Shown one piece after another: positions 1 through 9,252 of a stretch of DNA of 64,000 nucleotides. The stretch comes from Rhizobium sp. Root1212 (lineage in GTDB: Bacteria > Pseudomonadota > Alphaproteobacteria > Rhizobiales > Rhizobiaceae). Numbering within the stretch: position 1 is the stretch's first letter; every line of letters starts with the position of its first letter. The DNA lies in the NCBI RefSeq assembly GCF_001424985.1, contig NZ_LMDA01000001.1:434001-498000 (forward strand), written 5' to 3'. The notes beneath the pieces were generated by a model. The model was not told the DNA's origin and made no database searches. It was given only the letters and a program-made list of their open reading frames with translations. A program made the position numbers and the translations under genes.

Positions 1-1640
1 TGGGCGGGGGCTGCGGGATCGAGCGGCGAATCGAGATCGTCGCCCAGGGCGGCACCAAGGGCGGTTTCAAAGCCGCGATCGACGATCATGTCTTCCACGA
101 CCGGCGGGGCCGTGCCCTGCTGGCGCGAGGCTTCCAGCATGCGGCGGATGGTGCGGGCTTCGGTCTCGATGCCGTTCAGGTTGGATCGCGCCATATCGAC
201 CGGCGGGCGGGCGGCGACTTCGGCGGCACGGGCTTCGGAGAGGGCCATCTCGATTTCGGCGATGATGGCTTCCGCAGCTTCCAGCGCCACTTCGGCGGCC
301 TCGACCTCCTCGCGCTTCTGCTCCGGGTCCGGCAGGGCGGAAATCTGGCTGTCGAGCGCATCGAGATCGCGGGCCTGATCGGCAAGCTGACGGGCAAGGC
401 GCATCTGGCGGTCGGAGAGATCGCGGATGGTCTTTTCCAGCTGGTTGCGCGTCGCCATCGCTTCGGCGCGTTCGGCGGTCAAAACGCCGAGTGCGCGTTC
501 GCTCTCCGCCAGCCGGTCGCTGGCATGGGCAAGGCGTTCGCGGGCTTCCTCGGCGCGTTCGCCGGCTTCGCCAAGAATGTCGCGGATTTCGGTTTCTTCG
601 GCATCGAGGCGGGCGAGGATGCCGGCATTGTCGGCGATCAGGCGTTCCTCGCGGCGGATATCTTCGGTGAGTTGGGCAAGACGGCGCTGCAATTCGTCGC
701 GGCGGCGCAGGATGCGGCTGGCATCTTCTTCCAGCTGCGATTTGGCGATCTGCAGGCGCTGCAGGGCGGCGGCGGCACGGGCTTCGGCTTCGCGCAGTTC
801 CGGCAGCTTCAGGCTAGCAACGGCCTGGTTCTTGGCCGCTTCCATCTGCCGCTGCGCCTTCTCGGCGACATCAGAGGTGATCTGGTTCAGCTGGCTGTCG
901 GCCTCGCCTTCGGCCTCCTTGGCCTGCACCCAGCGGATATGGAACAGCATCGCCTCATGGCGGCGGATGTCGGCGGAAAGCATCTTGAAGCGGTTTGCCT
1001 GGCGCGATTGGCGCTTCAGGCTTTCGATCTGGCTTTCGAGCTGCGAGGTGACGTCGTCGAGGCGTTCGAGATTGGTTTCGGCGCCGCGCAGGCGCAGTTC
1101 CGCCTCGTGGCGGCGGGAGTGCAGGCCGGAAATGCCGGCGGCTTCTTCCAGCAATTGCCGGCGGGCCTGCGGCTTGGCGGCGATCAGCTCGCCGATACGC
1201 CCCTGCCCCACCATTGACGGCGAACGCGCGCCGGTGGAAGCATCGGCGAACAGCAGCTGCACATCCTTGGCGCGGGCTTCCTTGCCGTTGATGCGGTAGA
1301 CGGAGCCGTTTTCGCGCTCGATGCGGCGGGTGACCTGGATTTCGTCGCTGTCGTTGAAGGCGGCGGGCGCTGTGCGGTCGGAATTGTCGAGATAGAGGCC
1401 GACTTCGGCGGTGTTGCGGGCCGGACGGTTTCCCGAGCCGGAGAAGATCACGTCGTCCATGCCGGACGCGCGCATGTTCTTGTAGGAGTTTTCCCCCATC
1501 ACCCAGCGCAGGGCTTCGACAAGATTGGACTTGCCGCAGCCGTTCGGACCGACAACGCCGGTGAGGCCCCGTTCGATGACGAATTCGGAGGGCTCGACGA
1601 AGGACTTGAAGCCGAGCAGGCGGAGCTTGGTGAATTTCAT
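1..1640 (-). CDS. smc: Chromosome segregation protein SMC, N-terminal part (runs off the window)
   Basis: The reverse strand reads MKFTKLRLLGFKSF from an ATG at 1640 and stays open to position 1, giving about 546 residues of a protein that is usually about 1150 long. A Walker A motif GPNGCGKSN lies at residues 31-39, followed by the SMC-type ATPase head (RASGMDDVIFSGS) and then long Glu/Arg/Ala-rich heptad stretches of the first coiled-coil arm. The hinge, second arm and C-terminal Walker B half lie outside the window. SMC is the ATP-driven DNA-loop and condensation protein of the nucleoid. It is downstream of the DsbA-like gene on the same strand, as is usual in rhizobia, with a repeat pair and a DUF559 gene between them. 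Confidence 0.95.
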   Translation of the reverse strand, partial: MKFTKLRLLGFKSFVEPSEFVIERGLTGVVGPNGCGKSNLVEALRWVMGENSYKNMRASGMDDVIFSGSGNRPARNTAEVGLYLDNSDRTAPAAFNDSDEIQVTRRIERENGSVYRINGKEARAKDVQLLFADASTGARSPSMVGQGRIGELIAAKPQARRQLLEEAAGISGLHSRRHEAELRLRGAETNLERLDDVTSQLESQIESLKRQSRQANRFKMLSADIRRHEAMLFHIRWVQAKEAEGEADSQLNQITSDVAEKAQRQMEAAKNQAVASLKLPELREAEARAAAALQRLQIAKSQLEEDASRILRRRDELQRRLAQLTEDIRREERLIADNAGILARLDAEETEIRDILGEAGERAEEARERLAHASDRLAESERALGVLTAERAEAMATRNQLEKTIRDLSDRQMRLARQLADQARDLDALDSQISALPDPEQKREEVEAAEVALEAAEAIIAEIEMALSEARAAEVAARPPVDMARSNLNGIETEARTIRRMLEASRQQGTAPPVVEDMIVDRGFETALGAALGDDLDSPLDPAAPA

Positions 1641-1679
1641 GGGGTGGGCTCCGTCGACGGTGCGGAGTGTGAGGCGGGC

Positions 1680-1803
1680 TTACCCCCCTCTGTCAGCTTC
1701 GCTGACATCTCCCCCTCAAGGGGGGAGATGGGGAGCAAGAGGCTAACCCCAACCAATCTCCCCCCTTGAGGGGGAGATGTCACGAAGTGACAGAGGGGGG
1801 TAT
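1680..1803. repeat. Palindromic intergenic repeat, family A copy 1
   Basis: The element begins with TACCCCCCTCTGTCA and ends with its near-complement TGACAGAGGGGGGTA. Each arm holds an inner hairpin (CTCCCCCTCAAGGGGGGAG in the left arm). The same architecture recurs at 2226-2347 and 27261-27380. This resembles the mosaic palindromic intergenic elements known from rhizobial genomes; the exact family name is not assigned here. Confidence 0.9.
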
Positions 1804-1818
1804 CTCTCCCCAAACTCC

Positions 1819-2196
1819 TCATCGTCCCATCTCCACCACACGAGCGATATGTGAGCAGACCCCATCAATGTCTTTCAGCACGTCATCATTCCAGAAACGC
1901 ATTACCGTCCAACCGAGTGCCGTCAACTCCTCGTCGCGAGAGCGATCATGGCGTATCTGCTTGTCGTCTCCGTGACCGGAACCATCGAGTTCCACGATAA
2001 GGCGATGCTCCGGACACGCGAAATCGGCGATGTAACCGGAGATTGGCAGTTGACGACGGAAACCCAATCCCATGAGACGATGCGCACGAAGCTCATTCCA
2101 AAGCTTTAGCTCCGCATCGGTCATCGCCTTGCGCATGATACGGGCATTCTTCCGCGTGGTGGGACGGACGTCAGCGTGAGGCATGACGGCCTCCAT
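1819..2196 (-). CDS. DUF559 (Vsr-like endonuclease fold) protein
   Basis: This 125-residue protein carries the DUF559 signature: an N-terminal helix region with NARIMRKAMTDAELKLW, then LRAHRLMGLGFRRQLPI, the core FACPEHRLIVELDGSGH, and a C-terminal DEELTALGWTVMRFWNDDVL. DUF559 has the PD-(D/E)XK-like fold of very short patch repair endonucleases; the E-L-D pair in IVELDG and the upstream D of YIADFACP are candidate catalytic acids. No biochemical role is established for the family. An internal ATG at 2184 is an alternative start. The gene sits alone between two copies of palindromic repeat family A, which is discussed as a finding. The family call is firm; activity is unknown. Confidence 0.9.
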   Translation of the reverse strand: MEAVMPHADVRPTTRKNARIMRKAMTDAELKLWNELRAHRLMGLGFRRQLPISGYIADFACPEHRLIVELDGSGHGDDKQIRHDRSRDEELTALGWTVMRFWNDDVLKDIDGVCSHIARVVEMGR

Positions 2197-2225
2197 ACCA
2201 TGAGCTTATTTTTAGGCGGCAGGCA

Positions 2226-2347
2226 TACCCCCCTCTGCCCCTTCGGGACATCTCCTCCTCAGGGGGGGAGATCGGCCGGAGGGCGCCTCTTGCTCCCAAT
2301 CTCCCCCCTTTAGGGGGAGATGTCAGCGAAGTTGACAGAGGGGGGTA
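2226..2347. repeat. Palindromic intergenic repeat, family A copy 2
   Basis: The element starts TACCCCCCTCTGCCCCTTCG and ends TTGACAGAGGGGGGTA, with the two internal CTCC/GGAG hairpins of copy 1. The tips of the arms differ from copy 1 (CCCCTTCGGGA in place of TCAGCTTCGCTGA), as expected for a dispersed mosaic element. Confidence 0.9.
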
Positions 2348-2375
2348 TGCCTGCCGCAAAAAAGAACGACCAAAC

Positions 2376-2404
2376 GAAAAAGCGGGCGCAGTTGTGCGCC
2401 CGCT
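2376..2404 (-). terminator. Rho-independent terminator of the DsbA-like gene
   Basis: A perfect 10-bp stem AGCGGGCGCA (2381-2390) / TGCGCCCGCT (2395-2404) with a 4-nt loop is followed on the minus strand by TTTTTCG. It lies 26 bases past the stop codon of the DsbA-like gene. Confidence 0.85.
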
Positions 2405-2429
2405 GATCGGTTTAAAAAACAGCGAAACC

Positions 2430-3311
2430 TTAGAGCATCGAGTCGATAAGGCCCGACATGGTGTCAACCGACATTTCTCCGGAGTATTTCTTGCCATTGA
2501 TGAAGAAGGTCGGGGTGGCGGCTACGCCGAAATCCTTGGCGCCCTTCTGCATGACTGCGTTCACATCATCCAGAAGCTTCTGGTTCGTCAAGCAGGCCTC
2601 GAAGCTCTCCTGTGTAAAACCGGCGAGTTTCGACATCTGCAAGAGCGCATCGCGGCCGTTCTGGGCGGCGGCCCACTGTTCCTGCTGCTTGAACAGCATG
2701 GAAACCATCGGGAAATACTGGCCTTCCGGGGCGCAGCGCGCCAGCATGAAGGCAGCTGCCGCACGCGGATCGAACGGGAATTCGCGCACGATGAAGCGAA
2801 CCTGGCCGCCATCGACATATTTCGTCTTGATCGCCTCGAAGGTCTCGTTGTGGAAACGGGCGCAGTGCGGGCAGGTCATAGACATGTATTCGACGATCGT
2901 CACCTTGGCATCGGCCTTGCCGAGCGCCATTTCCGGCAGCGGACCGGGGGCCATCAGCTTGGCGACGTCGACTTCACCTTCGGCCTGCGGCAGTTCGGCC
3001 TTGGCGGCCGGCGCTGCGGCCTGCGTCTCAGTCGCAGCCGGCTTCATGGCTTCGGTCTGCGCGGTGGCGGCGGGGGTCTCGGTCTTGTTGGCGGCGGCCG
3101 TCATCGGAGTGGACGACATCGTCGTCGATGCCATGTTGTCGGCCGGCTTGACCTCGGTCTTCGTCGCCGTGTCGGTGGTTTCAGCGGGCTTGGCCGTTTC
3201 GGCGGCGTCCTTTTTCTTCTCATCGCTGCAGGCAGCGAGCGTCAGGGCGATCGCAGCGACGGCGACGCCGCTGAGGAGGCGCTTGAAAGGGCTCATTTCA
3301 GAAAGCAACAT
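2430..3311 (-). CDS. DsbA-family thiol:disulfide oxidoreductase, predicted lipoprotein
   Basis: This 293-residue protein has an N-terminal hydrophobic segment ending in a lipobox (LTLAAC, Cys28), which predicts a lipid-anchored periplasmic protein. Residues 30-115 are a low-complexity Ala/Thr/Lys/Glu linker. The thioredoxin fold follows with the active site CPHC at 147-150 and the cis-proline motif TPTF near the C terminus, as in DsbA/BdbD proteins (DSBA-like domain with insertion helices). It probably oxidises or shuffles disulfides in exported proteins. ATG at 3311 is used; another in-frame ATG at 3296 (MSPFKRLL) would give a shorter signal peptide. It lies between DUF721 and smc on the same strand and has its own terminator at 2376-2404. 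Confidence 0.9.
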   Translation of the reverse strand: MLLSEMSPFKRLLSGVAVAAIALTLAACSDEKKKDAAETAKPAETTDTATKTEVKPADNMASTTMSSTPMTAAANKTETPAATAQTEAMKPAATETQAAAPAAKAELPQAEGEVDVAKLMAPGPLPEMALGKADAKVTIVEYMSMTCPHCARFHNETFEAIKTKYVDGGQVRFIVREFPFDPRAAAAFMLARCAPEGQYFPMVSMLFKQQEQWAAAQNGRDALLQMSKLAGFTQESFEACLTNQKLLDDVNAVMQKGAKDFGVAATPTFFINGKKYSGEMSVDTMSGLIDSML

Positions 3312-3425
3312 GGAACACCTGATGTTGAAATACGGTCGAAACTGCGATAACGCGCCTTGATGACAGCCACAAGGGGCAGCCGCTCACCAAGGTTCAAACA
3401 ATTGTGACCGATGAAAGGCCGTCGT

Positions 3426-3932
3426 TCAGCGTCGACGCGGCGAAAGCACCGCCGTCCCAAGCCGGGTCAGCGCCTTCTTCAGCGCATCATCCTCGATGCC
3501 CTCCACCATGGTTTCCAGCTGCCGCGCCTTGTCGCCGGTCAGCGGACGCGGCTTGCCGCGATGTTTCGGGGCGACCGAAACCGGCTTCTGGACGATGCGC
3601 AGCTGGTTGACGGCGGGAAAGCCGAAGAAGCCGTTGATGCGCTGGATCAATTCGCCCTGCGCATGGGTGAGGAACAGAGCGCGAGCGCCTTCGCAGGCGA
3701 CGACCAGCGTGCCGGGCTGGTGGCCGCTGCCATCGACGATCTCGGAGGCGCGGCGCGGCCAGGCGATCTTTTCCGGCCGCGTGCAATCGGCGAAATCCTC
3801 GCCGGCGATCTCGTCCCACGAGCCGAGCAGAAGCGTGCTGATGCCGGCGCGCTTGGCCAGCACCGGGTCTATCAGGCGGTTTGCGACTTCGCTGATCTGG
3901 CGGGCGCCGGTCGGGCGCCAGGGTTCTTTCAC
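3426..3932 (-). CDS. DUF721 (DciA-like) protein
   Basis: This 168-residue protein starts with GTG at 3932; an in-frame stop lies just upstream, so no longer start exists. The DUF721 core is visible: ANRLIDPVLAKRAG, then LLGSWDEIAGEDFADCTRPEKIAWP, then GTLVVACEGARALFLTHAQGELIQRIN. DUF721 contains the fold of DciA, which loads the replicative helicase in bacteria lacking DnaC, so a replication role is possible. That role is inferred from the family and is not shown for the short alphaproteobacterial members. The gene is divergent from mutY, with 84 bases between the start codons. Confidence 0.85.
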   Translation of the reverse strand: MKEPWRPTGARQISEVANRLIDPVLAKRAGISTLLLGSWDEIAGEDFADCTRPEKIAWPRRASEIVDGSGHQPGTLVVACEGARALFLTHAQGELIQRINGFFGFPAVNQLRIVQKPVSVAPKHRGKPRPLTGDKARQLETMVEGIEDDALKKALTRLGTAVLSPRRR

Positions 3933-4016
3933 GGGTGATCATCCACTTCGAATAGGCCTTGAAGGAGGCCGGACACTCCGCCAAGTATAGGCGACACACC
4001 AACCTCCCGGCAAATC

Positions 4017-5129
4017 ATGCTCTCTTTATCGCCTGCGGCATCCACCGCGCAACGCCTTCTCGCCTGGTACGACCGCCACCACCGCGACCTGCCCTGGCGC
4101 GTCTCTCCCCCCATGGCGAAAAGCGGCATCGTGCCCCGCCCCTATGACGTCTGGCTCTCGGAAGTGATGCTGCAGCAGACGACGGTGCAGGCGGTCAAAC
4201 CCTATTTCGAAAAGTTCCTGCGGCTCTGGCCCGAGGTGACCGATCTGGCGAAGGCCGACACCGAGGAGGTGATGAAGGCCTGGGCCGGGCTCGGCTATTA
4301 TGCCCGCGCCCGCAACCTGAAGAAATGCGCCGAAGCCGTCGCCGAGCGGCATGGCGGCGTCTTTCCCGACACCGAGGAAGGCCTTAAAACCCTGCCGGGC
4401 ATCGGCGATTACACCGCAGCCGCCATCGCCGCCATCGCCTTCGGGCGCAGGAGCGCGGTGCTCGACGGCAATATCGAACGGGTCTTTTCCCGCCTTTTCA
4501 TGGTGGAAACGCCACTGCCGGCGGCAAAGCCCGAACTGCGGGCACTGGTGGCCGAAGCGACCCCTCACGACCGGCCGGGCGATTTCGCGCAGGGGCTGAT
4601 GGATCTCGGCGCGACGATCTGCACACCGAAACGGCCCGCCTGTGCGCTCTGTCCGCTGAACGAAGAGTGTCTGGCGTTGCGGGATGCCGATCCCGAAAGT
4701 TTTCCGCGCAAGGCGGCGAAGAAGGAAAAGCCGGTGCGCGTCGGTGCAGCCTTCGTCGCCGTTCGGCCCGACGGCTCTGTTCTGCTGCGAAAGCGCGGCG
4801 ATGCCGGGCTGCTTGGCGGCATGACGGAGGTGCCCGGCACCGACTGGACCGCCCGCGTCGATGGTGACGCCACGCTGGCCGGCCGGCCCTTCGATGCCGC
4901 GTGGCAGGCCTGCGGTTCCATCGTTCATATCTTTACACATTTTGAATTGCGCTTGTCGGTCTATCGGGCCAATGTCGCGGCCCACGACTTGCCGGAACAA
5001 GGCAATGGCTGGTGGGAAAAGCCGGAAACATTGAAGGATCAGGCGCTGCCCACCGTCATGAAAAAAGCAATCGCCGCGGCTATACCGGATGCTTTCCGAC
5101 CGGCCCGGACGCTGAAAACGAGGAAATGA
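4017..5129 (+). CDS. mutY: A/G-specific adenine DNA glycosylase MutY
   Basis: The protein (370 residues) removes adenine mispaired with 8-oxoguanine. The helix-hairpin-helix GPD domain shows the catalytic Glu in SEVMLQQT (E49), the hairpin LPGIGDYTAAA and the catalytic Asp in VLDGNIERV (D150). The [4Fe-4S] cysteines follow the MutY spacing C-x6-C-x2-C-x5-C (C202, C209, C212, C218). The C-terminal third is the NUDIX-like 8-oxoG recognition domain (VRPDGSVLLRKRGDAGLLGGM, then HIFTHFEL). Its last bases overlap the start of the next gene, so the two are probably co-transcribed. Confidence 0.98.
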   Translation: MLSLSPAASTAQRLLAWYDRHHRDLPWRVSPPMAKSGIVPRPYDVWLSEVMLQQTTVQAVKPYFEKFLRLWPEVTDLAKADTEEVMKAWAGLGYYARARNLKKCAEAVAERHGGVFPDTEEGLKTLPGIGDYTAAAIAAIAFGRRSAVLDGNIERVFSRLFMVETPLPAAKPELRALVAEATPHDRPGDFAQGLMDLGATICTPKRPACALCPLNEECLALRDADPESFPRKAAKKEKPVRVGAAFVAVRPDGSVLLRKRGDAGLLGGMTEVPGTDWTARVDGDATLAGRPFDAAWQACGSIVHIFTHFELRLSVYRANVAAHDLPEQGNGWWEKPETLKDQALPTVMKKAIAAAIPDAFRPARTLKTRK

Positions 5130-5752
5130 TGACATCCGAAAAGGCCAAAGCCGACATCCGCCACATCGTCTTCGATATCGGCAAGGTGTTGCTCCACTAC
5201 GATCCGAACCTGCTCTTCAGCCGGCTCATTCCCGACGATGCCGAGCGCAGCTGGTTCTTTGCCAATGTCTGCACCCATGACTGGAACATCGAGCAGGATC
5301 GCGGCCGCGGCTGGGTGGAGGCCGAGGAGCTGCTGATCGCCGAGCATCCCGACCATATCGAAAACATCCGGGCATTCCGCAAATACTGGCACGAGATGGT
5401 GCCGCATGCCTATGTCGAGAGCGTCTCGATCATGGAAGGGCTGATCGCGCAGGGGCATGACGTCACCCTGCTCACCAATTTCGCCTCCGATACCTTCAAG
5501 GAAGCGGTCAAGCTCTTTCCCTTCCTGACATTGCCGCGCGGCGTCACCGTGTCCGGCGATGCCGGCGTGATCAAGCCGGATATTGCGATCTACGAGCTGC
5601 ACGCCCGCAGCTTCGGGCTGGAACCCTCGGCAACGCTATTCATCGATGACAGCATGCCAAATGTCGTCGGTGCCCGCGCCGCCGGCTGGCATGCGATCCA
5701 CTTCACCGATCCGCAGACGCTGAAATCCGACCTCGCCTATTACGGGCTCTGA
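5126..5752 (+). CDS. HAD-superfamily hydrolase, YihX-like
   Basis: This 208-residue HAD phosphatase begins at one of two tandem ATGs (5126 or 5129) overlapping the mutY stop; AGGAA sits directly in front, so the second ATG has the better spacing. Motif I is VFDIGKVLLHYD, the DxG form seen in the YihX/epoxide-hydrolase-N-terminal group. Motif II is LLTNFAS, the lysine is in GVIKPD and motif IV is FIDDSMPNV. The expected role is hydrolysis of a small phosphorylated metabolite in the cytosol; the substrate cannot be read from the sequence. Confidence 0.9.
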   Translation: MMTSEKAKADIRHIVFDIGKVLLHYDPNLLFSRLIPDDAERSWFFANVCTHDWNIEQDRGRGWVEAEELLIAEHPDHIENIRAFRKYWHEMVPHAYVESVSIMEGLIAQGHDVTLLTNFASDTFKEAVKLFPFLTLPRGVTVSGDAGVIKPDIAIYELHARSFGLEPSATLFIDDSMPNVVGARAAGWHAIHFTDPQTLKSDLAYYGL

Positions 5753-5760
5753 GAGACACC

Positions 5761-6129
5761 ATGACCATCGACCCTTGCGCGCTTGTCGCGCGTTTTCACC
5801 GCGCGATCAACGAACTCGATTACGGCGTCATCGAAGACTTCTTCGCCGACGATGCCCGTTATGCCTCCGGCAAGGTGGGTGGCCTTCGCGGCCGCGAGGA
5901 GATCATGGTCGCATTCCGGCGCTATTTCGCCGAATATCCCGACCAGGTGGCCGAGGACAGCCTCGTCGAACAGGTGTCGCCGCTTGCAGCCCGCGCGGTC
6001 TGGAGCCTCTCCGCCACCAGCGCCACGACCGGAGCGCCGTTCAAGCGCCGCGGAGAAGAGACGATCACCTTCAATACCGAGGGAAAAATCGTCGATGTCG
6101 CCGTGACTGACTATGACGCGCTGACGTAA
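5761..6129 (+). CDS. NTF2-like / SnoaL-like domain protein
   Basis: This 122-residue protein begins eight bases after the HAD gene and is probably in the mutY operon. It shows the NTF2-like pattern: an N-terminal helix (ARFHRAINELDYGVIEDFFADDARY), a GxxxxREEI turn (LRGREEIMVAFRRYF), and three beta strands ending in RGEETITFNTEGKIVDVAVTDYD. Members are small cone-shaped folds used as isomerases, dehydratases or binding proteins. No catalytic residues are diagnostic, so the function is unknown. Confidence 0.8.
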   Translation: MTIDPCALVARFHRAINELDYGVIEDFFADDARYASGKVGGLRGREEIMVAFRRYFAEYPDQVAEDSLVEQVSPLAARAVWSLSATSATTGAPFKRRGEETITFNTEGKIVDVAVTDYDALT

Positions 6130-6257
6130 AAATCCCGTCACGAAAAGCTCATCGCAAGATCACCAAAGTGCCACAATCGGTTCAGGGATCGTTCATCTCC
6201 ATAAACGCATGATCGCAGTCATAGAGTTCATCGTTTCTTTCTGAAAGGCATTCCTCG

Positions 6258-7289
6258 ATGGCGACCATCTACGGCACCAACTACGACGACGATATCTACC
6301 AGAACAAGAATATCGCGGTGAAGATCTATGGCTATGGCGGCGATGATTATATCTCCCTGAACCGCACCGACTATTACGGCGGCAACAACTATGTCGATGC
6401 CGGCTCCGGCTACGACAAGGTCGTCAACTATTTCGAAGGTGGCAACGACATCTTCCTCGGCACCGGCAACGACCTCTACATCGCCAACATCAAGGCAGGC
6501 GCCAAGGGCGAATACGACATCGTGCACGGCGGCGACGGCAACGACCGCTTCGAGGTCGATACGCTGGCCAGCGACTATTACGGCGACGGCGGCAACGACA
6601 CCTTCGTTTCGGTCGGTTTCGACAACTATTTCAACGGCGGCTCGGGCACCGACACGATCAGCTACGAGCTGCAGGACAAATATAGCTCGCAGCGCGGCAA
6701 GGGTGTGACCATCGATCTCGGCGCGGGCAAGGCCTCGACCACGTCGGGCCACTACGAACAGCTGGTCAGCATCGAAAACGCCACCGGCACCGGCTATAAC
6801 GACGACATCACCGGCAGCAACGGCCGCAACGTGCTGAAGGGCCTCAACGGCGCCGACATCCTCGAAGGCCTCGGCGGCGACGACGACCTCTATGGCGGCT
6901 CGGGCAATGACGATCTCTATGGCGGTTCCGGCCGGGACATCCTCAACGGCGGCACCGGCAGCGATTACCTCCATGGCGGCAGCGGCACCGATACGTTCGA
7001 CTTCAACAGCGTCAGCGAAATCGGCCGGGGCACGTCACGCGACGTGATCGCCGACTTCCACCGCTCGGAATACGATGTCGTCGATCTTTCGACCATCGAC
7101 GCCAACTCGCTGACCAGCCGCAACGATGGTTTCACGTTCATCTCCGGCCAGTCGTTCCATGGTATCGCCGGCGAGCTTCGCTTCGCAAGCGGCATCCTGT
7201 CGGGCGATGTCAACGGCGACGGCCGCGCCGATTTCGAGATCAAGATGAGCGGCGTCACCAAGATGTACGTCGACGACTTCTTCCTCTGA
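6258..7289 (+). CDS. Secreted RTX (haemolysin-type calcium-binding) protein
   Basis: This 343-residue acidic Gly/Asp/Asn/Tyr-rich protein has no N-terminal signal peptide. Canonical GGxGxDxLx nonapeptides lie around residues 210-250 (GGDDDLYGGSGNDDLYGGSG and following), and looser GGN/GGD repeats fill residues 20-130. The C terminus has a serralysin-like segment (DVNGDGRADFEI) and ends DDFFL, typical of the uncleaved signal for type I secretion. It likely binds Ca2+ after export. No catalytic domain and no nearby type I ABC exporter, membrane-fusion or TolC gene is present, so the exporter must be elsewhere. GAAAGG at 6242-6247 serves the ATG. The gene is monocistronic with its own terminator. 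Confidence 0.9.
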   Translation: MATIYGTNYDDDIYQNKNIAVKIYGYGGDDYISLNRTDYYGGNNYVDAGSGYDKVVNYFEGGNDIFLGTGNDLYIANIKAGAKGEYDIVHGGDGNDRFEVDTLASDYYGDGGNDTFVSVGFDNYFNGGSGTDTISYELQDKYSSQRGKGVTIDLGAGKASTTSGHYEQLVSIENATGTGYNDDITGSNGRNVLKGLNGADILEGLGGDDDLYGGSGNDDLYGGSGRDILNGGTGSDYLHGGSGTDTFDFNSVSEIGRGTSRDVIADFHRSEYDVVDLSTIDANSLTSRNDGFTFISGQSFHGIAGELRFASGILSGDVNGDGRADFEIKMSGVTKMYVDDFFL

Positions 7290-7311
7290 GCCGACGCAAC
7301 GCTTGAAACAG

Positions 7312-7348
7312 AAACGCCCAGAGTTCTTTGCGGAACTCTGGGCGTTTT
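7312..7348 (+). terminator. Rho-independent terminator of the RTX gene
   Basis: A perfect 15-bp stem AAACGCCCAGAGTTC / GAACTCTGGGCGTTT with a 6-nt loop (tttgcg) runs into a short T tract. It begins 22 bases after the RTX stop codon. Confidence 0.95.
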
Positions 7349-7622
7349 AGCATCCCTCCGGGACTGAAGGTACGAAAACCGGAAGAAGGCCATTCCTGCG
7401 CCCCCAATACTTGCCCGCTCTTTTTCGAAAGACTTCCGAATCAAGGACTTATGCGGTAGTGGCGAAGTGACCGGGGGATCGCGCGCTTGGGGTCGAAGAT
7501 AGGCGCGGGATGGTTAAATTGTTCTAAAGGGCAAGGCGGTCCGCCTTTTCCTTTTCTGGTTTTCCTGCATCCCCTAAAATTTTATGGTATTCAGGTTGCG
7601 TCGAACGCGCGTGGAGGATGGC
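7349..7622. other. Intergenic region, no gene seen
   Basis: No convincing coding region was found between the RTX terminator and the small zinc-ribbon gene. A short palindrome AAGGCGG-T-CCGCCTT at 7533-7547 is followed by TTCCTTTT and could be a weak plus-strand terminator. Confidence 0.5.
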
Positions 7623-7817
7623 ATGATGAATTCCGATCCCCATATCCCCCGGAAGCCCGGCCATGCGGCCCGGCCGGTGGGAGACAGCCCGCAGCGCTGG
7701 ATCATCCATTGCATCGCCTGCGAAACGCCGGTCGAACCCTGGCAGACGGAGGGCTATGCCTTCGGCTACTGCAAGACCTGCTACGATGTGCTGATGGACG
7801 AGGATATGTTGCCGTAA
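7623..7817 (+). CDS. Small protein with two CxxC pairs (zinc-ribbon-like)
   Basis: This protein is 64 residues long from ATG at 7623 (a second ATG follows at 7626). GGAGG at 7613-7617 gives a good ribosome site for either start. The cysteines are C30/C33 (CIAC) and C50/C53 (CKTC), a CxxC-x16-CxxC spacing expected to bind one zinc ion; the tail is acidic. The family is not recognised. It is expressed alone, followed by a palindromic repeat. Confidence 0.75.
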   Translation: MMNSDPHIPRKPGHAARPVGDSPQRWIIHCIACETPVEPWQTEGYAFGYCKTCYDVLMDEDMLP

Positions 7818-7849
7818 CGCCGGGATCATTCACGGCTCTCGCGCACAAG

Positions 7850-8004
7850 CCCCTCATCCGCCCTGTCGGGCACCTTCTCCCCGCGTGCGGGGAGAAGGGA
7901 TATGCCGCGCGCTTCCTCGCCTCACATCCGGTGGATGGCAGAAGCAAGCGTCAGTCTCGGCCGTCCCCTCTCCCCGCCAACGGGGCGAGGGTTAGGGTGA
8001 GGGG
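7850..8004. repeat. Palindromic intergenic repeat, family B copy 1
   Basis: The element opens CCCCTCATCCGCCCTGTCGG, holds the hairpin TTCTCCCCGCGTGCGGGGAGAA, and closes with CCCTCTCCCC-N-GGGGCGAGGGTTAGGGTGAGGGG. Related copies lie at 22752-22875 and 43746-43878. This is a common rhizobial intergenic repeat type. Confidence 0.85.
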
Positions 8005-8019
8005 CAACTTCCAAAACAC

Positions 8020-8048
8020 CAAAGCCACCGCGCATGACACGCGGTGGC
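8020..8048 (-). terminator. Probable terminator of ccrM
   Basis: The stem GCCACCGCG (8024-8032) / CGCGGTGGC (8040-8048) is followed on the minus strand by TTTGGTGTTTTGG. It lies about 30 bases past the ccrM stop codon. Confidence 0.75.
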
Positions 8049-8076
8049 CTCGATGTGGGCAGGGAACCCGGTCTCG

Positions 8077-9249
<1,173 letters not shown>

Positions 9250-9252
9250 TTA

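Noticed and set aside
1681-1800. CRISPR-like array or transposon end
   Set aside because: The repeats are palindromic mosaic elements present as single dispersed copies, without regularly spaced units, cas genes or a transposase.
5761-6129. Ketosteroid isomerase function for the NTF2-like gene
   Set aside because: Only the fold pattern is visible; the catalytic Asp/Tyr arrangement of ketosteroid isomerase cannot be confirmed.
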